In this document: in pieces, positions 26,024 to 32,257 of the stretch
Numbering within the stretch: position 1 is the first letter of the stretch
Layout of the letters: every line of letters begins with the position of its first letter
Assembly (NCBI RefSeq): GCF_023544445.1
Contig: NZ_JALPVJ010000002.1
Span: 558,001-622,000, forward strand
Length of the DNA: 64,000 bases
Origin: Actinoplanes sp. M2I2
Lineage (GTDB): Bacteria; Actinomycetota; Actinomycetes; Mycobacteriales; Micromonosporaceae
Direction of reading: 5' to 3'
Notes under the pieces: generated by a model
Told to the model about the DNA's origin: nothing
Seen by the model: only the letters and a program-made list of their open reading frames with translations
The model's database searches: none
Made by a program: the position numbers and the translations under genes

Positions 26024-27441
26024 CGGTCGCCCCAGGTGACGGTGCTGGGCCTGTCCTGCCAGGTCTGCTCGGCCTCGGCCGCAGGCGCCTGGTGCGGCAC
26101 CGGCGGTGGCTCGGCGACGGTCTCCGGCGGCGCGGTGATCTGCATGCTCAGCGTGGGCGCCTCCCCGATGATCTGCAGGGTGCGGCGCTCGACCTCGTCG
26201 TGCATCGCGGTGTCCATCGCCCGGCGTTCGCGCATGGCTTCCCATCGGACCCGCTCACGGCCCGCGCGGAACTGCATGAGGTAGCTCTCGTGCAACAGCT
26301 TGGCACCGTACGAGTCGCGCTCGGCGAGCGCCTGGTTCACCTCGAACTGGCTCCGTTTCTGACGGCTCAGCCGGTCGGCGACGATCTGGTCGTACGTGGT
26401 GACGCCGCCGAGCATCTTGACCAGCACCGGCAGGGAGTCGATCAGGATGAGGAAGATGCGCAGAGCCCATTCGCCGGCCCGGGCGTACCCGTTGTCGGCA
26501 GTGATGAGACCGAGGGTGCGCATCCGCTCGAGCAGGCCGAGGTCACGCTGACGGTCCCGGGCCTCGGCCACTTCACGCGCGATCATCGTCTTGCGGGCGG
26601 CGACAAAGGTGTCCGCGTCCTTGCCGATCGTGCCGGTCAGCGCGCCGATCCGGCTCTCCAGAGCGGCCAGCTCGTCGATGTTCTCCTTGATGCGGTGGTC
26701 GGTACGGTACTGCTCGGCTGTGTCCCGCAGTCGCCGGCAGCTCGGCCCGACGCCGAACCGGCCGGACAGGCCCGGACCGTCGGTGCCGTTGCACTCCTTG
26801 GCCGCCTCCGCCTCGAGATCGGCCAGTGCTTTGCTGTCGCGCTGCACGGTGGCCCTCACCGAGGCGATCTGCGCTGTCAACCCGGCGATCTCGCCCTGCT
26901 TGCCCTCGGCCGACGCCTCGGCCACGGCCAGCCTCCGGCCTTCGCATCGCGGTCCGGCCGGGGTCGCCGCGGTGCCCGGCACCGGATTGCAGGCCAGCAG
27001 GTCGCTTTCCAGCGTCAGCAGGACGTTCTTGCGATCCTCGGCGGCGCGTTCGACCACCGTCGCGTCGAACGCGACCAGGACCAGCGGTTCGGCGACGACC
27101 ACACCGACCGCGGCGGCCAGCACCAGGCGGGGCAGCAACCGGACAATCCGTTCACCGGCCCGTACGCCGGCCGCCGAGGCCATCAGCCACCGGTCGACGC
27201 TGAAGACGAAGGCGCCCCACAGCAGGACGAAGACCGTCGCGTACGGAGGAAATCCGTCGAACACGAACGCGAGCGCGACCGACATGGAGAACATGGCGAT
27301 CAGCGCCGTACCGATCACGACGCCGCCCATCGCGGTGTAGCGCGTGCGCTCGGTGGCGATCCCGTCGAGGATGTCCTCGTCCACGCCGGTCGCCCGGCGC
27401 AGCAGCAGTGCGACCTTCCCGCCGCGTTCTTGTTCGGTCAC
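26020..27441 (-). CDS. DUF4407 four-TM coiled-coil membrane protein
   Basis: 473 residues from the GTG at 27441, overlapping the preceding stop (GTGA). Three membrane segments in the first 130 residues (AMGGVVIGTALIAMFSMSVA; YATVFVLLWGAFVFSVDRWL; LVLAAAVGVVVAEPLVLVAF), a long charged coiled coil about 135-320 with four cysteines, then a fourth segment (ALRIFLILIDSLPVLVKML) and a charged/Pro-rich cytosolic tail. This is the DUF4407 architecture. The coiled coil between TM3 and TM4 is on the opposite side of the membrane from the tail if the count is right; the function of DUF4407 is unknown. Its place in the operon suggests it is the membrane sensor or channel of the system. Confidence 0.85.
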   Translation of the reverse strand: MTEQERGGKVALLLRRATGVDEDILDGIATERTRYTAMGGVVIGTALIAMFSMSVALAFVFDGFPPYATVFVLLWGAFVFSVDRWLMASAAGVRAGERIVRLLPRLVLAAAVGVVVAEPLVLVAFDATVVERAAEDRKNVLLTLESDLLACNPVPGTAATPAGPRCEGRRLAVAEASAEGKQGEIAGLTAQIASVRATVQRDSKALADLEAEAAKECNGTDGPGLSGRFGVGPSCRRLRDTAEQYRTDHRIKENIDELAALESRIGALTGTIGKDADTFVAARKTMIAREVAEARDRQRDLGLLERMRTLGLITADNGYARAGEWALRIFLILIDSLPVLVKMLGGVTTYDQIVADRLSRQKRSQFEVNQALAERDSYGAKLLHESYLMQFRAGRERVRWEAMRERRAMDTAMHDEVERRTLQIIGEAPTLSMQITAPPETVAEPPPVPHQAPAAEAEQTWQDRPSTVTWGDR

Positions 27442-28073
27442 GGCTCGGGCCACCAGTAGTTCTCACTCTCGCCACCGGCGGGAGCCGGCGCGGCCGGCAC
27501 TGCATCCGTCGTCGCGGCCCCGACCTCGACGTCGACCAGGGCGGCGTCCATCCCGGAGATCATCAGAGGTTGCAACTCCGCGTAGGCCGTGAACATCGCG
27601 ATCATCCGGCGCTTGAACGCGGACCATTCGGCCGGCCGGCGCAGCGGCATCACCAGCGACGTCATCCGGATCTGCGGATATGCCAGCAGGTAGTGGATGA
27701 GCAGCGGTTCCAGGTCGGTGACGCCCTCGGCGAGAAGCTGGACCGGGTCGTCGACCCGGCACCGGAACCGGGCGCCGATCCGTACCTCCAGTCCCGGCTC
27801 GCACGACGGCAGCGACGTGGCCGCGCTGACCATGCGCGGCGCGATCGACACGACGTGCAGCGCGATGGCGTCCCGCAAACCGGGGTCGCCGCGCCGGAGC
27901 CCGTACTCGATCTTGCGGTAGCCGCCGCCGGACTGCGCGACCAGGCACGACCCCGGCCGCGGCGCCGGCACGTCGGCAACGACCGGCGCGAACCAGCGGC
28001 GGACCCGTGGCCCGGGCGCGGCGATCGGCACGGAGGCCAGCACGGGATATGGATCGTGGTCTTCGTCGTCCAC
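27438..28073 (-). CDS. SPFH/band-7-like protein, first gene of the TerY-P/protease operon
   Basis: 211 residues from the GTG at 28073, which has GGGGAG about seven bases upstream; the longer frame lacks such a site. Residues 92-136 (EVRIGARFRCRVDDPVQLL ... AYPQIR) resemble the core of band-7/SPFH domains, where a Y/F-R-V-x-D-P strand is conserved, but the match is partial and there is no transmembrane segment. The C-terminus is Ala/Pro-rich and ends in WWPEP. It heads a seven-gene operon with overlaps or gaps of at most 15 bp. Its family assignment is tentative; it could be a scaffold binding the DUF4407 protein. Confidence 0.6.
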   Translation of the reverse strand: MDDEDHDPYPVLASVPIAAPGPRVRRWFAPVVADVPAPRPGSCLVAQSGGGYRKIEYGLRRGDPGLRDAIALHVVSIAPRMVSAATSLPSCEPGLEVRIGARFRCRVDDPVQLLAEGVTDLEPLLIHYLLAYPQIRMTSLVMPLRRPAEWSAFKRRMIAMFTAYAELQPLMISGMDAALVDVEVGAATTDAVPAAPAPAGGESENYWWPEP

Positions 28074-28221
28074 CCTTGCTCCCCTTCCGCCGGAACACCC
28101 GTGCACCGGATAACGGGGGTGCGGCGACGAGGTGGCGGCGATCGGAGAACTTCGAACTTTCGTCGTCGTGGGCGGTACGTTCGGGGGAGCCGGGCGAGCC
28201 AGGGTCAGCGGCCTGGCGAAC

Positions 28222-29178
28222 TCACGGCGTGAGCACCCGCACCGGCTCGCCGGCCCGCCAGGCGGTGATGTCCTCGACGGCCTGCTCGTACATGCCGCGG
28301 TAGCTGTTCTCGGTGACGTAACCCAGGTGGGGCAGCAGCACGGTGTGGGGCGCGCCGCGCAACGGGTTGCCGAGGGGGAGCGGCTCGACGTCGTAGACGT
28401 CCAGGCCGGCGCCCGCGATCGTGCCGGCGGTCAGGGCGGCGACCAGCGCGGCCTCGTCGACGATCGGGCCGCGGGACGTGTTGATCAGGACCGCGGACGG
28501 TTTCATGGCGGCGAGCTCGGCCGCGCCGATCAGACCGGTCGTCCGCTCGCTGAGCTTGAGATGGATGGTCAGCACGTCGGCGGCCGCGAACAGCTCGTCG
28601 CGGGACACCAGGGTCGCGCCGGCCTCGGCGGCCCGCTCCGCGGTGAGGTGCTCGCTCCAGGCGATCACCCGCATGTCGAAGGCCTGGCCGATCCGCGCCA
28701 CCTGGGTGCCCAGCCGGCCGAGCCCGAGCACGCCCAGGGTGCTGCCGGCCAGGTCGGCGCCCATGGTGGTCTGCCAGCGGCCGTCGCGCAGGGCCCGGTC
28801 CTCGGCCACGACGTGCCGCCGGCAGGCCAGGATGAGGGCCCAGGCGAGCTCCGCGGCGTTCGAGCTCTTCGTGGCGCCGTACATGACCGTTCCGCTGACC
28901 GTGACGCCGTGCGCCGCGGCCGCCGTCAGGTCGATGGCCGCGTTGGACATGCCGGTGGTGACCAGCAGGCGCAGCGCCGGCAGCCGTTCGAACAGCTCGG
29001 CCGGGAACGCGGTCCGCTCGCGCATCGCCACCACGACCTCGGCGCCGGCCAGGGCGTCGATGAGCTCCTGGCCGGCGACGTGCTCGTGCAGCACCTCGAC
29101 CCGGGTGTCGGGCAGGGTGTCGAACGTCCCGTACTTGCGGGCCACCCGCTGATAGTCGTCCAGCACCACGATCTTCAT
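28222..29178 (-). CDS. D-2-hydroxyacid dehydrogenase
   Basis: 318 residues from the ATG at 29178 (MKIVVLDDYQ; a GTG three codons earlier is possible). NAD-binding motif LGVLGLGRLGTQVARIG (152-163) and catalytic Arg236 (INTSRGPIVDE), Glu265 (DVYDVEP) and His284 (LLPHLGY). This set defines the family, which reduces 2-oxoacids or oxidises D-2-hydroxyacids with NAD(H). The His is followed by LG rather than the common IG/TG, as in many uncharacterised actinobacterial members. Exact substrate unknown. It is a single gene; the upstream protein-operon start is on the same strand 149 bp downstream. Confidence 0.9.
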   Translation of the reverse strand: MKIVVLDDYQRVARKYGTFDTLPDTRVEVLHEHVAGQELIDALAGAEVVVAMRERTAFPAELFERLPALRLLVTTGMSNAAIDLTAAAAHGVTVSGTVMYGATKSSNAAELAWALILACRRHVVAEDRALRDGRWQTTMGADLAGSTLGVLGLGRLGTQVARIGQAFDMRVIAWSEHLTAERAAEAGATLVSRDELFAAADVLTIHLKLSERTTGLIGAAELAAMKPSAVLINTSRGPIVDEAALVAALTAGTIAGAGLDVYDVEPLPLGNPLRGAPHTVLLPHLGYVTENSYRGMYEQAVEDITAWRAGEPVRVLTP

Positions 29179-29203
29179 GACTGTCACCGTAGTGCGCGTC
29201 CGG

Positions 29204-29845
29204 CTACGCCCGGGGGACGGCGGTGACCACCACGTTGTCGCGATAGTGCTTGGTCGCGGCGTCGAACGGGCCGCCGCACGTGATGAGCGTCAGCCGTACC
29301 TCGCCGTCGCGGGCGAAGTACTTCTCCAGCGGGATCGCCGTCTTGCGGTACCGCTCGCGCGCGGTCACCTCGAACGCCCGGTCCTTGCCGCCCGGCCCGG
29401 TCAGCGTCACGACGTCGCCCGCCTCGAGCGAGCCGAGCCGGAAGAACGCGCCCTTGCCCTCGGCCGCGCTGTCCACGTGCCCGGCGACGACGATGGACCC
29501 GGCCGGCGCCGAGAAGCCCGGACCGAACCGGTACCAGCCCACCCGGTCGACGCTCGGGGGAACGGCGAAGTCACCGGTCCGCTCGTCGATTCCGACCGCC
29601 GCGACCTTCGCGTCCAGGCGCAGGGCCGGGATGCTCAGCCGGACGGGGGCGTCGGCGCCGGTCGTGGGCGGCGAACCGTCCGAGACCGGTACCCGGACCG
29701 GGGCGGGCGCCGAGGACGGCGCGACAGCCACCGGCGTGGCGAAGTCCGCCGCCGGCTGGGACTGGCACGCGACCACTCCGCTGACGGCGACCAGGCTGAC
29801 GCCCAGCGCCACCATCAGCACGGCCCGCCCCGGTCCGCGACTCAC
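29204..29845 (-). CDS. class F sortase (second locus)
   Basis: 213 residues. N-terminal hydrophobic segment ending in a lipobox-like VVAC (residues 10-27), so it is membrane-anchored or lipidated; Pro/Ala-rich stalk; sortase barrel from about 65 with catalytic His in SIVVAGHVDSA and Cys in RLTLITCGGPFD, followed by HYRDNVVVTAV. Its GTG start overlaps the stop of the DUF4397 gene (GTGA), the same arrangement as the DUF4142-sortase pair at 15746-17067. The likely substrate is the upstream protein. Expression is probably driven by the ECF promoter at 30713-30741. Confidence 0.88.
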   Translation of the reverse strand: MSRGPGRAVLMVALGVSLVAVSGVVACQSQPAADFATPVAVAPSSAPAPVRVPVSDGSPPTTGADAPVRLSIPALRLDAKVAAVGIDERTGDFAVPPSVDRVGWYRFGPGFSAPAGSIVVAGHVDSAAEGKGAFFRLGSLEAGDVVTLTGPGGKDRAFEVTARERYRKTAIPLEKYFARDGEVRLTLITCGGPFDAATKHYRDNVVVTAVPRA

Positions 29846-30669
29846 CGGCGGCGTCCGACGGCGAGGCGGGTCAGACCGGCCAGGGCCAGCAGGATGCCGG
29901 CCGCGCCCACGCCGTACCAGGGCAGCGACAGGCCACGGTCGGCCTGGCCGCCGTTGCCCGACGGCACGCCGCCCGGCGCCGAGTGCAGACCGGTGATGCT
30001 CTGCGTGACCAGGTCGAGCGTCTCGTCCTCGGCCGAGCCGACCGCGTACACGATGGTCGCGGCGCCCTCGGCCAGGTCGAGATCGGCCGGGCCGAGCACC
30101 CGGGTGTCGGTGCCGGCCAGCACGACGTCGGCCGAGACGGTGCCCGCGTCGAGGTCGGCCTTGCCCTCCTTGCCGTTGGTCACACCCTCGAAGACGGGCT
30201 CGCCCCCGGCCCGGATGTCGACGGCGGGCGCCGCCGCGGCGTGCCGCACGATGAGCCGCGTCTTGCCCGCCGCGAGCTTGGCGGTGTCGTTGACGAACGG
30301 CGTCAGGGCCGGCTTGCCTCCCGCGTCCAGGTGCGCGACCAGGCTGATGTTGGCGTCGGCCGGCACCTCGGCGTCGTTGACGGTCAGCAGGGCGCTGCCG
30401 ATGGCGTCACCGGGCTTGGTCAGCGCGATGTCGTACTGCCCGGCCGGCAGGCTGAGCGGGCCGGCGACCTTGCCGGGCTGGAACCCGGGCACGGTCTTCT
30501 CGCCGTTGACGTAGACGTCCACCGGCTGACCGGGAATGCCGTGCACGACCGTCACGCTGGCGTTCGCCTTGGCGTAGGCGGGACCGGACGCGAACGCGCC
30601 GGCGGTGCCCAGCGCGATCAGGGCGACCGCGCCTACCGTGGCCGCGCGCCGGACGGGGATGATGCTCAT
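29842..30669 (-). CDS. exported DUF4397 protein with C-terminal membrane anchor
   Basis: 275 residues from the ATG at 30669 (GAGGGAG upstream). Signal peptide 1-33 (VGAVALIALGTAGAF), two DUF4397 beta-domains (VTVVHGIPGQPVDVYVNGEK; RLIVRHAAAAPAVDIRAGG), a Gly-rich spacer, then a transmembrane segment (WYGVGAAGILLALAGLTRL) with an RRR tail. There is no LPxTG; the sequence before the membrane segment is GGQADRGLSLPW, echoing GGQAADRTFTTP in the DUF4142 protein. It is a likely substrate of the sortase encoded next and a target of the adjacent ECF sigma factor. Confidence 0.85.
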   Translation of the reverse strand: MSIIPVRRAATVGAVALIALGTAGAFASGPAYAKANASVTVVHGIPGQPVDVYVNGEKTVPGFQPGKVAGPLSLPAGQYDIALTKPGDAIGSALLTVNDAEVPADANISLVAHLDAGGKPALTPFVNDTAKLAAGKTRLIVRHAAAAPAVDIRAGGEPVFEGVTNGKEGKADLDAGTVSADVVLAGTDTRVLGPADLDLAEGAATIVYAVGSAEDETLDLVTQSITGLHSAPGGVPSGNGGQADRGLSLPWYGVGAAGILLALAGLTRLAVGRRR

Positions 30670-30712
30670 CGGGACTCCCTCACAGGACTGCGTCATGGAT
30701 CGTTACGCCTGT

Positions 30713-30741
30713 CCTTCGCCGGCACGGCGGCGGATGGATGC
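30713..30741 (-). promoter_or_regulatory. ECF-type promoter of the DUF4397-sortase operon
   Basis: Minus strand: GCATCC (30741-30736), 17 bases, CGAAGG (30718-30713), about 44 bases before the DUF4397 start. Identical elements and spacing occur on the plus strand before the sigma factor gene. Confidence 0.7.
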
Positions 30742-30765
30742 GGGTCCGGCGGAAAAGAATCCGGT

Positions 30766-30794
30766 GCATCCACGGGGGCGCCGGCGAGCGAAGG
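30766..30794 (+). promoter_or_regulatory. ECF-type autoregulatory promoter of the sigma/anti-sigma genes
   Basis: Plus strand: GCATCC (30766-30771), 17 bases, CGAAGG (30789-30794), 32 bases before the sigma factor start. The same two hexamers with the same spacing drive the divergent operon, which supports autoregulation by the sigma factor encoded here. Confidence 0.7.
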
Positions 30795-30826
30795 AACGGG
30801 TGGACAGGTGTGCGGGAGGGAGGTCG

Positions 30827-31405
30827 ATGAATTCCGACGACGAGCTCGCCGAACGCTTGCGCGACGGCGACGACAAGGCGTTACGCATGGTCTATGACCG
30901 GCACGGCGCCGCCGTTCTCTACCTGGCTCAGCGCTTGCTGGGCAATCGGGCCGATGCCGAGGACGTCACGCAGGTGACGTTCGTGGCCGCGTGGACCGGC
31001 CGGGACAGCTATGACCCGCAACGGGGCACGATGCTGGGCTGGCTGCTCGGGATAGCGCGGCGTAAGGCCGTCGACCGGATGCGCACGGCGGCGCGCGACG
31101 AGCGGGTGGCCGAGACGGTACGAGCCCAGCTTGCGCCGCCCGACGAGCGGGAGACCCCGGAACGGGTCGTCGACCGGCTGGTCGTGGCCGACGAGATGGA
31201 CCGGCTGCCCGAGGAGCAACGGCGCACCCTCGAGCTGGCGTTCTTCGACGACCTCACGCATCCCCAGATAGCCGCCGTGACCGGATTGCCGCTCGGCACG
31301 GTGAAAAGCCATATCCGCCGGGGTATGGCCAACCTGCGACGTCGTTGGGAGGTGGACGGTGCAACATTTGGATCCCGATCGGCTGGTCGTACTCGCGCTC
31401 TCTGA
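30827..31405 (+). CDS. ECF RNA polymerase sigma factor (SigK-like)
   Basis: 192 residues from the ATG at 30827 with a very strong GGGAGGGAGG. Region 2 (YDRHGAAVLYLAQRLLGNRA, DAEDVTQVTFVAAW) and region 4 (ELAFFDDLTHPQIAAVTGLP, LGTVKSHIRRGMANLRRRW) are both complete. The anti-sigma gene overlaps its end by 47 bases. The RskA-type partner suggests the SigK/ECF19 branch. The divergent, identical promoters at 30713-30794 predict that it transcribes itself and the DUF4397-sortase operon. Confidence 0.92.
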   Translation: MNSDDELAERLRDGDDKALRMVYDRHGAAVLYLAQRLLGNRADAEDVTQVTFVAAWTGRDSYDPQRGTMLGWLLGIARRKAVDRMRTAARDERVAETVRAQLAPPDERETPERVVDRLVVADEMDRLPEEQRRTLELAFFDDLTHPQIAAVTGLPLGTVKSHIRRGMANLRRRWEVDGATFGSRSAGRTRAL

Positions 31406-32084
31406 GGAGCCCGGGCCGAGCGAGTCGGATCACCTGGACGACTGCCCCGGCTGCCGCGGCGACCTCGCGACGCTGCGCGATGTCGCCGACCTGGGCGCCG
31501 AGGGACAGGACCTGCGGGGCCTGCCCACGCCGCCGGAGCACGTCTGGCAGGCCATCGAGGCCGAGATCGCGCCCGACGTGGCGCGGGCCGCGGCGCCCGC
31601 CGGAGTCACCGAGCTCGCCGGGCACCGGGCCCGGCCCCGGCGGCCGAGGCCCCGCTGGCTGACCCCGCTGCTGGCGGCGGCGGCCGCGGCGGTGGTCGCG
31701 GTGGCCGGCACGGTCGCGGTCGACCGGATCGCCGGCCGGGCCCCGGTGGAGCAGGTCGAGGCCCGCGCGACGCTCACCCCGCTGGCCACGGTGCCGGCCG
31801 ACGCGAGCGGCAGCGTCCGGGTGCTCTCCGGCGGCCGGATGCAGATCGACGTCCGCAACCTGCCGCTGACCACCGGCTTCCACGAGGTGTGGCTGATCGA
31901 TCCGGACGACCTCAGCAAGATGGTCGCCCTCGGCAACCTGGCCGACCAGCCGGACGTGCTGTTGCCGGTGCCGCCCGGCACCGACCTCAACCGCTACCGC
32001 CTGGTCGACGTCAGCGACGAGCCGCACGACGGCGACGCGACCCATTCGGGACGCAGCCTGTTGCGCGGGACGCTGACGTCCTGA
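31359..32084 (+). CDS. RskA-type transmembrane anti-sigma factor
   Basis: 241 residues, GTG start with GGAGG five bases upstream, inside the sigma factor gene (47-bp overlap, different frame). N-terminal zinc-binding motif of anti-sigma factors: DHLDDCPGC (H-x3-C-x2-C). One membrane helix about 100-125 (LLAAAAAAVVAVAGTVAV), and an extracytoplasmic RskA domain (GGRMQIDVRNLPLTTGFHEV then WLIDPD). It would hold the ECF sigma at the membrane until regulated proteolysis releases it. A strong terminator hairpin follows. Confidence 0.92.
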   Translation: MQHLDPDRLVVLALSEEPGPSESDHLDDCPGCRGDLATLRDVADLGAEGQDLRGLPTPPEHVWQAIEAEIAPDVARAAAPAGVTELAGHRARPRRPRPRWLTPLLAAAAAAVVAVAGTVAVDRIAGRAPVEQVEARATLTPLATVPADASGSVRVLSGGRMQIDVRNLPLTTGFHEVWLIDPDDLSKMVALGNLADQPDVLLPVPPGTDLNRYRLVDVSDEPHDGDATHSGRSLLRGTLTS

Positions 32085-32091
32085 GCGCAGG

Positions 32092-32122
32092 CGCCGCCCC
32101 GGGACACGTGCCCGGGGCGGCG
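32092..32122 (+). terminator. terminator of the sigma/anti-sigma operon
   Basis: Perfect 12-base arms (CGCCGCCCCGGG and complement) with a 7-base loop, 7 bases after the stop, followed by CGGCTCTTT. Confidence 0.85.
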
Positions 32123-32257
32123 CGGCTCTTTGCACCGACCCCGCCGCTGAAAAGGCGCTAAGGCGGGAGCTGTCGCTATTCCCGCGGGCCCGGAAACGTG
32201 CTGGGCAGCGGATTTCCGACTCTCCGGGCCGTCCGTCGATGTGCGACGTTGTCGTTC

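Noticed and set aside
21784..28073. Assigning this operon to the MoxR-vWA-VMAP ternary conflict system
   Set aside because: No MoxR AAA+ ATPase or VMAP protein is encoded here; the vWA is TerY-like and partnered by PP2C and a kinase.
29204..30669. LPxTG sorting signals for the two sortases
   Set aside because: No LPxTG or close variant is present in the proteins next to the sortases.
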